A stretch of DNA of 64,000 bases from Halocaridina rubra (GCA_037179515.1 JAXCGZ010020825.1:1-64000), one strand, 5' to 3'; shown: positions 1 through 16,590, numbered from the stretch's first letter. Notes: generated by a model from the letters alone, not told the origin. Program-made: numbers and translations.

Positions 1-75
1 TAAATATAACTGTTAGGTTGTATCTTTTAGGGCATTATGAGGGTTTATATGTTTATAACTTCTTTCCCTCTGCAG

Positions 76-93
76 ACCTTCCCTGCAACTGAA
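76..93 (+). CDS. cac: Candidate 18-nt microexon of the Cav2 channel (IIIS3-S4 loop)
   Basis: An 18-nt segment lies between a strong acceptor (pyrimidine-rich tract ending ctctgcag at 75) and a strong donor (gtaagtg from 94). It keeps the reading phase. In the phase needed by the next exon (3982, which starts with the last base of a codon) it would add P-S-L-Q-L-K in front of G-S-T-T-G, with no stop. Its place just before the IIIS4 exon corresponds to the IIIS3-S4 loop, where vertebrate Cav2.2 has a short alternative exon (e24a). The peptide itself is too short to recognise, and a chance pair of splice-like signals remains possible. Confidence 0.35.
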
Positions 94-138
94 GTAAGTG
101 AGGCATCCATGGATATGATCTTTAGTGAGAGGATTTAT

Positions 139-176
139 ATATTATTATTACTAATATTATAAGTATTATTATTATA

Positions 177-224
<48 letters not shown>

Positions 225-237
225 GTCATTATTATTA

Positions 238-286
<49 letters not shown>

Positions 287-325
287 AATTATTATTGATT
301 TTATTATATATTATTATTTATCATT
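139..325. repeat. (ATT)n microsatellite
   Basis: Imperfect trinucleotide repeat of ATT with scattered single-base changes, in the intron upstream of the first clear calcium channel exon. Confidence 0.9.
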
Positions 326-3981
<3,656 letters not shown>

Positions 3982-4242
3982 GGGCAGCACAACTGGCCAA
4001 AACCTTAGCACTATCAAGTCACTACGAGTGTTGCGTGTGCTTCGACCGCTTAAAACCATCAAGAGAGTACCAAAGTTAAAAGCAGTGTTTGATTGTGTTG
4101 TCAATTCCCTCAAGAATGTGTTCAATATTCTCATAGTGTACATACTGTTCCAATTTATATTTGCTGTTATTGCTGTGCAACTGTTCAATGGAAAATTTTT
4201 CTACTGCACTGATGAGAGTGTGCATGAGAGAGCCAATTGTCA
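3982..4242 (+). CDS. cac: Cav2 channel exon: domain III S4, S4-S5 linker, S5
   Basis: This exon encodes part of the pore-forming alpha-1 subunit of a presynaptic-type (Cav2) voltage-gated calcium channel in the plasma membrane. The 87 codons contain the S4 voltage sensor ([12 protein letters not shown], with basic residues every third position), the S4-S5 linker ([15 protein letters not shown]), S5 ([18 protein letters not shown]) and the start of the extracellular turret (KFFYCTDES). The wording is nearly that of fly cacophony and vertebrate Cav2.1/2.2, and differs from Cav1. The acceptor AG is at 3980-3981 and the donor gtaagt at 4243. The exon begins with the third base of a codon and ends two bases into the Gln codon completed by the next exon. 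No stop or frameshift is present, so it appears functional. Cav2 identity is by recalled family sequence, not by alignment. Confidence 0.96.
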
Positions 4243-5563
4243 GTAAGTATTATACCTTTTCTCAGTTTTAAGTGCTTCTAAGCATATTTCATTTATTTTT
4301 AAAGATTTGAATAATGGGCATAACAAGAATGATATACAGTTTAATTATGTCCAGTTACTTTACAACCAAAGAAGCTCCCAGTAATATTATTTATATGATT
4401 ATGCAAGGAATGAGTAATGATATGAGATGTACGACAGATGGAGGCTTGAATAATTTGGTGGTAAGAATATATGATCTGGTGCTCTAGGATATTGACAGTT
4501 TCGGATAATAGCCAATTGACATGAAGGCAGATGGTAGATAAGGGAAAAGCTACTGAATAAACTGAATAGGCATTTAAAGAGAAATCTACAGTATATGAAG
4601 GCACTGTATTTTTGGTTTGTATAATGGAGTTACTTTTTTTCAGCAATGTATGGTAGTTAATGTTGGACTTGAATGCAGTGTAGAAAAAGAAAAGTGAAGT
4701 GCTGAGAATAAAATACTTAACTGAATTTGTAAAGTCAGATGGTTCCATATGCTGAGGAATGAGAGTATTAGAGAGAGGTATGGAAGCATGAATTTATTAA
4801 TGCAGATGTGGTATGGACTGAAAAAATCGTGAAAAAGAGCTGTAGTCAGGTACAGTATTCGAAATAGTCGTAGGTCAAACAGGAACAAGAGAAAGAAGGC
4901 ATGTAATGCCGTGTCCATTATAGGCCTTGACATTTAGGACTGAAAAGCAGATAAGAGACTGAATGAGTTGACGCTTTGATATATAGCATTCTCTGAGAAG
5001 TGTAGATGAGTGAAACCAGCCATCATTGAGGGACCTGAGTAACTCTGGCAGAGTGACACCTATTTGGAATATTTTGCTGGAAATTACTTGATATAATTAA
5101 TAGGATATGAGAAGTATTTTTTGTTAAGCATGTAGCTTTTTCTGCCTTTAATTGTGGCCACTCTGGAGAAAGTAATATGTATGGAAAAAACGGAACATTT
5201 ACAAATAAACAATCTATAATATATAATAGTTCCTCGAATCATGAATCATATTTTCTTATATATTAGGCTATTGCTTCGCTAGTTTCTGTGAGATTTCACT
5301 TGTACTAGATTGAGTAAGACTTGGAATTCTTTTGTTATATTAATTTTAAAAGCACAGTATATCCTTTTGGACTTCTTTTTTGCTTGATGACTTATTGTTG
5401 TATGATATGTTAAGACTTGTGATATTCATATCTCAGTAAGTGCCATATTGTTGATGATATAACTTTGTGACATTTTTTAGTAAGACTGACTATTGGGAGA
5501 GTAAGTATATGATAAGAGTCTCATAAATTATTCTAACCATTGTGAACTCTATATCTTTTACAG
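4243..5563 (+). other. Intron between IIIS5 and domain III pore exons
   Basis: A 1.3-kb intron with donor gtaagt and acceptor tttacag. No transposon end, long repeat or other exon was recognised. Minus-strand open frames at 4341-4748 and 4640-4933 have no motif and are judged chance. Confidence 0.75.
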
Positions 5564-5707
5564 GGGAGAGTTTTTTATCTTCGATGGGTACGAACGACCC
5601 CCAGAAGTAAAACCAAGACAATGGCGGCAACAGGACTTCCACTATGACAATGTAATGGCTGCCATGTTGACTCTGTTTGCTGTCCAGACTGGAGAAGGGT
5701 GGCCTCT
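5564..5707 (+). CDS. cac: Cav2 channel exon: domain III turret and pore loop
   Basis: This exon encodes the domain III pore helices and selectivity filter. Its 144 nt complete the Gln codon of the previous exon and then read G-E-F-F-I-F-D-G through the turret ([19 protein letters not shown]) into the pore helix ([16 protein letters not shown]). The glutamate in T-G-E-G-W is the domain III member of the EEEE ring that makes these channels calcium-selective. The exon ends after two bases of the following Leu codon, with donor gtaagt at 5708; the acceptor AG is at 5562-5563. The turret stretch around residues 8-22 is the least conserved part, as expected for an extracellular loop. Confidence 0.96.
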
Positions 5708-7401
5708 GTAAGTTTTGCTTATCACATATATTTCTGAATGACTACAAAATATTCAGAATGAAACATACAAAAAGTAAAGAAGGGGACATATGCAAATTTT
5801 ACATGGGCTGTTTTTAGTATCATCACTAACCCCCAGAGGCTTGAGTAAAGACTCTGTATTAAGGTAGCTCTGACTTAGAGATGGCATATAGCAGTTCTGT
5901 TGAAGAACAAACTCTCATCTTTTTGCAAGCAAGATGAGATTGTTACCAAGTAAGGAAATGGACAATATGATACTCTATAAAAGCATATAGAAGTTTGTAA
6001 TCCAGTCTGTTGCAACAGTCTTGCAAATATATTATACAGAGCATCAATCTGAAAATTTATATATTATCATTGGACAGAAGCATATTTTTTTTATGAAACC
6101 AAAGTAAATGGGAGCAAAGGCTGTGTGGTCAACCACAGAAGGAAAGCTAAATGTTAGCCTCACCCTAACTGTCTATTTTGCTGCTTGCTATTAGGTGAGA
6201 AGGCAATAGAGAAGTAAACAGGCCATTTCCATTTCTATTATTGCCTGGTATGCCCAGTTCTCAATATGTAGAAAAAAACACAAAGCCTCCAAAGTAATAA
6301 TAATAGATAAATAAATAATAGGAATAGTAATAAACATCATCTTTAGCTAAGTATATCCCATAAAGGCTTGCAGAGTAGAAGCAGTTGATATAATAAAAGC
6401 GTTAGGAGCTAAGCTCACATTAGTAGGCACTAGCTATGAGCCTCAGGTAACAATGTCATCTTTGTCATAATATCATGCTTCTGTATCATTAGAAGTGTAG
6501 CCTGTAGGGTCAATAGACAATACAAATAACTCATTTATACCAGGGATTCTCTTTTGGTATCTTGTCTCCACACTGACAAATTTAGCATGGGAATATTATT
6601 ATTGCAGCCAGTAAATTGAGAAATGAAATTAAAGTAACAATATATATGAGAACCAAACCATATAGGGTAGGAGTATTTGTAAAAAGAACATTAAAACAGC
6701 AATAAATAAATTACATGCAATTGTACATGATAGCAATGATTCAAATAGAGTTGACCACAGAATTAGTCTAAGTAAAATCTTTTCAATTATGATAAAATTA
6801 GAAAAGCCAAAAAATGGAACTAATCAGCATGTGCACTTAAAAGAAGTCAGAGAAGCCATAACAAACAGAATATAACAATTTATGGAGAAAACTTTAGGTT
6901 GGAGAAATGTGAACCTCATAATAATTGCTAGGATATTTAAGTAGTTAAAGAGAAAAAGGAAAACTAGCAGAATACCTAACAGAAAGATAAACCCACAGCA
7001 TAGAGGGACTGGGTAATTCAATGGCATGTTTGATTAGAACTGTCCACTCTGTACGACTCCATCCCCTTTCAGGGGGCTTGGAATACTCATGCTCCTTTTG
7101 TCTTTGATTGTGCCTTTATAATCCAAGGTCTTGATCCTCAGGGTGAATATCTTTCATAATTCTTAGAATTTTTAATTTAGACAGACATGAAATATCTGTA
7201 ACAGAGTATCTCAACTAGGTCAATTAGATTGGAGACAAGTTGCCAGAAATTATATTGATAATGATGATTGCAATAATAATTTTTACACGTGTTGCCCAAT
7301 TAAAATATGGAATAGATGATAATACTTTGACATTTTGTTAGTAGTCCACTTTTTCTTATAAGTAATTGTTATTTCACACGTAATTTATATCTATTAAACA
7401 G
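5708..7401 (+). other. Intron between domain III pore and IIIS6 exons
   Basis: A 1.7-kb AT-rich intron. I see no transposon terminus, microsatellite longer than about 20 bp, or further exon. The minus-strand open frame 6824-7027 has no recognisable motif. Confidence 0.7.
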
Positions 7402-7603
7402 TGTGCTCAAGAATTCAATGGCAGCTACGCGTCAGGACCACGGACCACAGCCGGAAGTTGCCGTTGAAATGTCCATCTTTTATATTGTTTACTTTATTGT
7501 GTTTCCTTTTTTCTTCGTAAACATTTTCGTTGCCTTGATTATTATTACATTTCAAGAGCAGGGAGAAGCAGAATTACAAGATGGAGAGCTGGATAAAAAC
7601 CAG
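7402..7603 (+). CDS. cac: Cav2 channel exon: domain III post-pore segment and S6
   Basis: A 202-nt exon whose first base completes the Leu codon begun at the end of the pore exon, giving [13 protein letters not shown]. It continues through the extracellular link ([14 protein letters not shown]) into the S6 inner helix ([20 protein letters not shown] then [11 protein letters not shown]) and the start of the III-IV linker ([13 protein letters not shown]). S6 lines the inner pore and carries the activation gate. The [15 protein letters not shown] core is a Cav hallmark. The acceptor AG is at 7400-7401 and the donor gtaaca at 7604; the exon ends on a full codon. Confidence 0.96.
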
Positions 7604-7933
7604 GTAACATTTTCCCAATATTTGCCAACATTAAAAAATCCCAATGTTTAATCAAAGTATTTTCGATAGGTCATGCATTATTTCTCATTGTTAGTACCGG
7701 GGTCTAATTTATATAATTTATAACAAGATTAAAAAGGGTCTCTGAAACTCATACATAGGTGCAACTTTTATGTATAGTTTTTTATTTATTAAACCGTTCC
7801 CAAATGGATTATACAATTTGACCTCTGAAATATCTAGGATTGAGAGTAATACTTTTTACTTATAGTTTAGGCACTGGCTATAAATTTGCATGGGTGTTTT
7901 ATTGTCAGTGTAATATTATATAATTTTTCCTAG
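7604..7933 (+). other. Short intron between IIIS6 and III-IV linker exons
   Basis: A 330-nt intron, the shortest in the window, ending in a strong tract (aatttttcctag). Nothing else was recognised in it. Confidence 0.8.
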
Positions 7934-7969
7934 GAAAGGAAAATAAGTAACATTGAGCATATATTGCAG
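7934..7969 (+). promoter_or_regulatory. cac: Possible alternative 3' splice site segment (36 nt, in frame)
   Basis: Two acceptor dinucleotides lie 36 nt apart, at 7932-7933 and 7968-7969 (atattgcag before aaatcg). Both keep the frame, so alternative use would add or drop 12 residues in the cytoplasmic III-IV linker. The downstream site has a poor pyrimidine tract, so it may be weak, regulated or unused. Confidence 0.35.
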
Positions 7970-8134
7970 AAATCGTGCATAGACTTTGCTATTCAGGCAA
8001 AGCCCTTGGAGCGTTATATGCCCAAGGATCAAAATAGCTTTAAGCATAAGATCTGGAGAATAGTAACTTCTACACCTTTTGAATACTTCATCATGTTGCT
8101 CATTGTGCTCAATACTCTTCTCCTTATGATGAAG
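7934..8134 (+). CDS. cac: Cav2 channel exon: III-IV linker and domain IV S1
   Basis: A 201-nt exon of 67 codons, starting and ending on codon boundaries. It opens with a 12-residue stretch (E-R-K-I-S-N-I-E-H-I-L-Q), then the conserved linker (KSCIDFAIQAKPLERYMPKD), then IVS1 (PFEYFIMLLIVLNTLLLMMK). From the Lys-Ser-Cys-Ile-Asp onward it matches arthropod Cav2. As I recall the fly protein, D-K-N-Q is followed directly by that motif, so the first 12 codons are unusual and could be removed by use of the AG at 7968-7969. The acceptor used here is the AG at 7932-7933, behind the better pyrimidine tract. The donor gtaagt starts at 8135. Confidence 0.95.
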
Positions 8135-8404
8135 GTAAGTTTCATTTCATTGCTATAACCATCACTCTTATTATGCATACAAATTGTTTGCAGGTTTAAT
8201 ATGCATACTTTTATGATTGACTTCTTACTACAGGAAATCTAAATATTGATATTTTTTATTAAAAATTTTTAGTCTGTAACTATCATTATCATCCTGTATT
8301 TTCTTGTCAGTCTTTAATGAGTAAATATCGATTCCCTCTTTATAATTTCAGTCTGGACAGTATTGTGCAACATTAATTGATTCTCTAAATGTCAATAGTG
8401 TGCT

Positions 8405-8874
<470 letters not shown>

Positions 8875-9171
8875 TTATAGGAAGAGTTCTACAATCATAT
8901 TTAAATAATTTGTAGACCTATAAATGCCAATTTAATTTGTAACTCTTTAAATATAGACATTTCAACTACTTGTTTTAATCTGCAGCAGAGAGAAGTGTAA
9001 TAAATTGTTTCTGAGTAGGATAGGACCTTGCCTACTCCATAAAATCATTCCTGTTTGTAAATAAAACACTACCTTCCTGAGAACCAGGCAAAACAAAGGA
9101 AAAATTAGAAAGTAGCTATACTTTTAGACGAATAGCAGAGGGGGAAACACCTGTTTGAAGACATGGTTTAA

Positions 9172-9212
<41 letters not shown>
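9172..9212. repeat. (ATT)n microsatellite
   Basis: About 13 perfect ATT units. Confidence 0.9.
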
Positions 9213-10807
9213 CCCATGAATATTTTTTTTCAATGTCTCTCTATTATACCATTTTAGATGTGGATTCCTTTTTATATTTGGGTAATCAAAATATCCTTAA
9301 TCTAACTTAGTTACTTTTATCCTAGTGAATAGTACTTTCTAAATTAAATGTGTATCTTATGATGAATTTAAATTAATCATTATATTAGGTCTGTGGAGAG
9401 AAAACTAATAAGACTTTATAAATAAGAAAATGCATAATTTTATATTTCTCTCTTAATTTGGATTTCATAGTGGAGAAAATGGGGATTTCTTTATTTGGCG
9501 GATCCAGATTTTCAGATTTATCATTGTTGCTGTTGTATATCAGCTACTTGATAGCTGTGTACATATTCTTCATCAGTTTTTTTATGACTGCTAAGATATG
9601 AATTACATAAAAATTAATGTCACACCTTATTGTATATTATGCTTGACCGTGTTATCAAGACATATCCCGTACTCAACACTGCCTGAATTTTAACTGTTAC
9701 AGAAGTTTTACTAATTCGTAATTAACTACATTTGGTAATGCATGAGAAGTGAATGCATATATATTTAAACACTGCATGCATAGACATAATATTTCCCTTT
9801 GCCCTCTGGTATATCCCAGGACATACTTAGATTTATTTTCATTATGGAATGTCATTCAATAAAAAAAAATTTACTTTTTTATGGAGCTTTTGTAATTTCT
9901 TACGAATATGGATGCAGTACAGCTAGATAATAGACCTTAATTTGGAAGTGATTAGTCATATATAAAACTTTTTAATTTAACATATTTTTTATTATTTTAA
10001 GATATTTTTATTGAAATAAGGCAAAGAAGCATTGCATGGAATTAAATTTGTAATATACCTCTGACTTTACAATAAGCTAAAATATTCCATTTACACTCTC
10101 GTAACTTATTAGACTTAACGAAGCCTTTTCCAAATAAATTTTCTTAGTTTAACAGCATTTTAAAGATACATCTTTATTAATATATATTAGTCGCTCATTA
10201 CATTTCCTTACTTGTTCCTGTTGGGGATAATTGCATTTGTTTTTTGTGTTTTATAATGCATGTGTCCTAGCATCCACGGAGTTAATTTTATAAACTGTAG
10301 ATTCTTAGTTGAGATAGTAGATACAATATTGGACACAAACACGCACACATACAAATTATTTTTAGCATGCAGTATGGTTGCACTCAGGCAGTGTTGAGAT
10401 GAAGGAGTGATTGAACAAAATCAAAGGGTTTGCCTGAATTGCCTCACGATGTTGGACTGTTTATAGCATCCTCACAGCCTAGCAGCATCCATGATTGGCT
10501 CCTCTTTACTGCATGAGATGACATATTTTACTGTCTTTCTTAACTTCTCAGGAATCTTACTATTTATCTTCTTTTTTCATTAAATACCTGCTGTACCTCT
10601 GAACTTTTATCTCAGATTACAATGCCTCATTTAAATTTACTCCATATCGTTTGTTTTATTGATTTATTCTTATTATTGTCTCTTGACTTTCTATTTTATG
10701 CTTATTACTTTATAGTGCTTTCTATATATTAACTTTTTTTAAACTGATACTTCATATAATAGGACGCCATTTCTTGATAATTACCATCTCTCTCTCTTAT
10801 ATGCAGA

Positions 10808-10929
<122 letters not shown>

Positions 10930-11803
10930 TTTTTTTTTCAAACTTGATAGAATTTTCTTCTGAAGTCAGCAGAATGGCCACAAATGAACAATAATGGAAG
11001 CAGCAGCAGGGCTTCATCATACTGTAGATAACCTCACCCTTACTTTTAGCCATATTATGAAAAAAAACTCCAAGAGAAAATTATTATTCCCCTCCGCTCT
11101 TCTGTTCCTTTAAGGTGATTTGCAACATTCGAGAACTACAATGTCGGAATTCTCTCCCCCCAACCATTGCAAAATATCCCTTTATCGTTAACTCTTGCAA
11201 CATGCAAGGAACACGAGGGCATTACTCTGATAAAATTGAAAATCATCTCTTATCTTAAATTGCAAAGAAGCTCTCCTGTTAAACATTCGCCTTCTTTGTC
11301 AGCTATCAGTTTTATTTAAAGTTTATAATGACAAGCATATTACTTTATGCTTGGGGTAGATTACTTATAATATCATGATAGACAGACTTAGCGTTAACAT
11401 TAGTGTCTTACATTTTTCAAAGATCTCACTGAATTACCTCAGAATTATTACAGTTATAGTTTGGTTTACTTTTGTATATATGTGTTCAGGGTGAGATTGG
11501 AGTCCTTCATAACGCATTAGAATGTTTGGGAACTTGAAGTGTGGCCACACCGTATGCTTATTCATTCTTTACTTCATGCTTAGAAACAGGCAAGTACCTT
11601 GCCAAGTGTTGTGCACATATTAAGAATATGGATATAGTAGTACATGATTATTTATGATAGAATAAGACAAATTCTCATTATAACAGCATATGTTATTAAA
11701 TAACAAGTATTCGGTATTATCTGAAAAAAACATTGTTGTTAATGTGTTTATTAATTAATGAACAGATAAACAGTAGCAGATATTTATGGTATGCTTTATT
11801 TAT

Positions 11804-12031
<228 letters not shown>

Positions 12032-13072
12032 GTTTTACGCCCAGATAGATATGAGTATTTGTCCACTACTCTTACTGGTATGAATATAGAGATCAATACC
12101 AGGGGCTCCTTCTTTGGCGTGATAGCTAATAACACTATTGGTAAAGATTTCATGTTGCTCAAGATTTTCAGATAATCTTTGGCATAATCGAACATCAATC
12201 TACAAACTGTACCGTTTGTAGTATAAGGAGCTTTGTCCCTCCCCAAACTATCGTGTGAAGAATTGGCTTAATTGTTGACCAAAAGTTATTCACATATATA
12301 TAATATTCTCTTTGTTCACATTTTAGTAAAAACAAAAAATACGATTATATTTACCATAAAATTGTTTGAAGATCTTTTTTTGCTGCCTGCATTCTTTACT
12401 TTCTTCCTCAGTCCAATTTTGGGCTCCTGATGAGAAGTATGTTGTATTTTTTCCCATTTCTTATCAGTTTTATTCTCATTTTCTTTCGTTATCATTCTAA
12501 CTTTAGTGATAGTAGAGGTCCGTTTATCTCTATTATAATTTTTTTTGGATATGTTTGAGTCCTGATTTTGAAAAATAAAGGCATTTCCATGGCCATAAAA
12601 TAGGCAACTCATGTAATTAGGATTTACCTAATTTATACCTCCTCAGTAGTATGGTTTCTAATTCAAATTCCAGGTTTTTCTTCTGTATCTCATCTTACAA
12701 CAGTGGCCCTACAGTGAAACCTGGTGTACTTGTACATTTAAATGTACAAGTAATATTTTTAATGACAGAGAATCAGATATGATTATTCATAGTTGGGGTT
12801 TCATATCCCTTAGATATAATATATTTTACCTCAGTTCAGTGACACCTGTAGTGACTGGGCTCAGATTTTTACATCCTTATTGGAGTAATTTCATTTAAAT
12901 TGAGCAAGAGAAGATATACACCTGGTGATTTAAAGATTTTTACTCATGCTACAGGTAAGAAACTAATGGAAACTATGGTGGGACATCTGAATTGCACATA
13001 ATTAACTGATGATATTTAATGACATTTGTCAGTAAAAGAAACAAACTTTTAATATCTGGCTCATCCTCTTTT

Positions 13073-14758
13073 TGTGTGTGATTACCCAATTGTGTTTACG
13101 GGAAAGAGCCCAAAGTTCGTATCTTCCTGTCTCCTGATCGGTTCCATTTTGTACTTAGTGATACTTATCATACCTGTCCTTAAAACTATGGATTGAGATA
13201 GCATTAACGACCTCCTCGCTTAGCGAATTCCAATTAGAATTATCACCTACTCTTACACTGAAAAAGTATTTCTTACATCCTGCAAAGAAGATTTCATACG
13301 AAGCTTCAAACTATGACCTCTAGTTCTAGAGCCAGGCATATCAAAATATCGATCCCTATCCACTCTATCATAACCATGAAGTAATTTAAAGACTGTCACC
13401 ATATCCCCCCTCAGTCTTCTAGCTTCGAGTGATCGTAAGTCTAATTCCCTCAGCCTCTCATCATAACTGAGATTTCGAATTTCTGGTACCAGTTTCGTGG
13501 CATGTCTTTGAACTTTTTCAAGCTTGGCTATGTGCTTTTACAAGTGTGGATTCCAAAAGGGGCTGCATATTCAAGTTTTGGCCTCACATAGGTTACATAT
13601 ATATTTCTGAACATTTCCTTGTCCATGTGCCTGAAGGCTACCCTTGCATTTGATAAGAAGGCATATGCTGCCCCTACTATGTCATTTATTTGTATTTCTG
13701 GAGACAAATCTGTTAGTATGTTTACTCCTAGATCTCTCTCATTCTCTTTCTCTTGAAGTTGTACTCCAGCCACCGAGTAGTCAAGCTTGGGCCTTCTTGC
13801 ACTTGTACCCATTCTCATTATCTTACAGTTTGAAGTATTGAATTTCATTAGCCACTTTTCTGACCACTCATGCAGACTATTTAGATCTTCCTGAAGTTCT
13901 CTACCATTGTTCTCGTTTCCTTCTTTCTTCACAATCTTTGCATCATCTGCAAACATATTCATGAATGAATTTACAGACTGGTAGGTCATTTACATATACA
14001 AGGAACAAAAGTGGCTCTAAAACTGAGCCCTGTGGAACTCTACTACTAACTCTTCTCCATTCAGGCACTGGGTGTCTTACTCTAACCCTCTGTTCCCTTC
14101 CTTCTAAGGAAGATTGTATCCATTCCAAGACATTTCCACCTATTCTAGCCATTGCTTGCAGCTTCCTAATAAGTCTCCCATGTGGAACAGTGTCAAATGC
14201 TTTCTGGAATTCTAGGAATATGCAATCTGCCCAGCCCTCTCTTTCCTGTAAGATTCGGCTTACCTCATCATAAAATTCGAATAAGTTTGTTACTGTTGAT
14301 CTACTTTCTCTGGAGGCATGTTGCCTCACAGACAAAAAGTTGAAAGATTCCAAGTGAAGAGAGATTTGTTTCATTATTAGTTTCTCCATAACTTCGCAAA
14401 CTATGCTGGTCAAGGAAACTGGTCTATAGTTTAGGGCCGTATCCCTCCTTCCTTTTTTGAAGATAGGTATCACGTTTGCTTGTTTCCAGCATCTTGGAAT
14501 CTCCCTTGACTCCAGTGACTTTAAATGTGATACTTAGTGCCACTGATATTGAGTTTGTGCATTTTTAAGTACATGAGGGGATATATCATCAGGACCTGTA
14601 GTTTTATGAACATCTAACTCCATCAGTGCTTTGCATACCTCTGTGGCTGTAAGGTTTATGTTCTCTAATACCGGCCCTGAGCTTCTATCTCTGAAATCTG
14701 AGGGGGTGGGGTATTTTCTACTGTAAATTCTGACTGAAACTCCTTGTTCAATTCTTTG
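13073..14758 (-). mobile_element. LINE family A copy A1, 3' half (antisense, interrupted)
   Basis: On the minus strand this is the 3' half of a CR1/Jockey-type non-LTR retrotransposon. It begins (at its own 3' end) with the family A tail, the complement of the acacaattaggtaatcac end seen in the copies at 48-63 kb. It contains broken reverse transcriptase frames: 13943-14473 carries the N-Y-R-P-V-S-L-T-S, F-Q-K-A-F-D-T-V-P-H and R-V-P-Q-G-S-V motifs, and 13528-13989 carries F-A-D-D-A-K-I and the post-RT thumb. Several frameshifts make it inactive. It is split at 14758 by a family B insertion and resumes at 15503. Confidence 0.93.
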
Positions 14759-15502
14759 TCATGGAGGAATCACATAATCCAAATTTCTAAATCTTCATCC
14801 AAAAAATTGGGGGTTTTGTTTCGTTTTCGTTATTACTTTTCCTCATTGCAGTTACTTAAAGTTTACAAAGGTCTTATCCGCCCCTGCTTAGAATACTGCT
14901 CACACATCTGGGGTGCTTCTTCCTTTACTTATCTTCTTGATAGGGTTGAATCTAAGGCAGTCAGACTCATTAATGATCCTTCTCTTACTTCTAACCTGGA
15001 TTCTCTCTCTCTTCGCCGTAAGGTATCTTCCCTTTCGCTTTTCTATCGCTACTACTTCCATCGCTGCTCTGATGAGTTGGCGAGTTGCATCCCTCCTCCA
15101 CTGCCGAGGCCGCGTAACACTCGCCAAGCGGCCTCATCTCACAGGTACTGTGTGGAGATTTGTAGCTCGCGGATTGGTCGGTGCAGCGACTGCTTCTTCC
15201 CATCTACCTCCAGACTCTGGAACTCTCTTCCTCCTTCTGTCTTTCCTAATTCTTATGACCTTTCATCCTTCAAAAAGCAGATCTATCGTCATGTCAGAGC
15301 CTAGTCCTCCATATCTCTGGGTCCTCTTTACTTTGACTGTATTTTCTGTCTGTCGTTTTCCTTTGTGTGACATTACCTCATCTCAGCCTTGCCCTTAACT
15401 TTTTCTTTTCCTTCGTCTTGGTATTTTCTCGTGCCCGGGCCTTTGTTGATGAGGGCAGTTTCTGCCTATCCCGGTGTCACACTCTTAAAAAAAAAAAAAA
15501 AA
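14759..15502 (+). mobile_element. LINE family B copy B1, 5'-truncated, nested in A1
   Basis: A second LINE family in sense orientation. An open frame that covers 14744-15304 encodes only the post-RT C-terminal part: a [11 protein letters not shown] motif, then S-S-H-R-Y-C-V-E-I-C-S-S and the ending N-S-Y-D-L-S-S-F-K-K-Q-I-Y-R-H-V. It then runs through a 3' UTR to a poly(A)-like tail (about 15487-15502). Catalytic domains are missing because of 5' truncation. The same 3' region is found at 44416-45249 and, diverged and antisense, at 23210-25990. Insertion went with loss of about 175 bp of the host element A1. Confidence 0.9.
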
Positions 15503-16040
15503 TCATTTCTTGCTCTTTTGTAGGTTTGCCAGGCATTTATGTTTTTTCTCCTCCTATACCTTTTCCAGCATTTGTCTCTCCACTCCTTAGCTCTTTTACA
15601 CTCATTATCGAATCATTTCTCTCTGGCATGAATTACACCTACTTTGGTAACAGGTATGCAGCTATCTACTATCTTCCCATATTTCTCACAAAAGAAGTCA
15701 TACATTTCTTGTACAGATTTTTTGTAAAATAAGGTTCTCCAGTCAATAACTGCAAAAAGTTCATTCATTTTTTATGTAATCTCCATTCAGATAGTTCCTC
15801 CTCATGTCCTCAGTGACTCTACTCTCAGGCAGACTATCTTCAATGATATACTCCATCAACAACACACAGTGGTCACTCTTTCCAATTGGTGGTTCATACT
15901 CAATATTCTCAATATCCAACACGTTATCTGTGAATACTAGATCAAGTAGTGATGGCTCATCCCCACCCCTGGCCCGCGTTGGTTCCATTACATGTTGGTG
16001 TAGGAAATTCCCTTGTACGCTACCTAAGAATCTTGCCCCG
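15503..16040 (-). mobile_element. LINE family A copy A1, 5' part (antisense)
   Basis: The continuation of A1 beyond the nested B1. The minus strand encodes the end of the EEP endonuclease (in frame 15761-15988: E-P-S-L-L-D-L-V-F-T and the S-D-H-C-V-L histidine motif) and the endonuclease-RT linker. Its 5' end stops at the attcggggcaag point of the family, directly against a GT/GC-rich tract (about 16041-16068) that is the degenerate (AC)n tail of copy A2. Confidence 0.9.
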
Positions 16041-16054
16041 AATGTGTGCGCGCG

Positions 16055-16590
16055 CGTGCGCCTGCGTGTATGTAATTACCTAATTGTGTTTACGGAAAAG
16101 AGCCCAAAGCTCGTATCTTCCCGTCTCCTCATCGGTTCCATTTTATACTTAGTCATACTTATCATACCTGTCTTTAAAACTATGGATTGAGATAGCATTA
16201 ACTACCTCCTCGCTTAGCGAATTCCAATTATCAACTACTCTTACACTGAAATAGTATTTCCTTACATCCTGCAAAGAAGTTTTCTTACGAAGCTTCAAAC
16301 TATGACCTCTAGTTCTAGAGCCTGCCATATCAAAATATCGATCCCTGTCCACTATATCATAACCATGAAGGAATTTAAAGACTGTCACCATATTCCCCCC
16401 CCCCCTCAATCTTCTAGCTTCGAGTGATGGTAAGTCTAACTCCCTCAGCCTCTCATCATAACTGAGATTGCGTATTTCTGGCACCAGTTTCGTGGTATGT
16501 CTTTGAACTTTTTCAAGCTTAGCTATGTGCTTTTTCAAGTGTGGATTCCAAAAGGGGGCTGCATATTCGACTTTTGGCCTCACATAGTAA
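16055..16590 (-). mobile_element. LINE family A copy A2, short 3' fragment (antisense)
   Basis: The minus-strand frame 16149-16607 encodes the conserved C-terminal domain of family A (Y-V-R-P-K-V-E-Y-A-A-P-F-W, then R-G-H-S-L-K-L-R-K-K and V-V-D-N-W-N-S-L-S-E-E). It is 5'-truncated and ends in the family 3' tail plus a degenerate AC tract, into which A1 is joined. A run of ten C's at about 16397-16406 shifts the frame relative to other copies. Confidence 0.9.
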
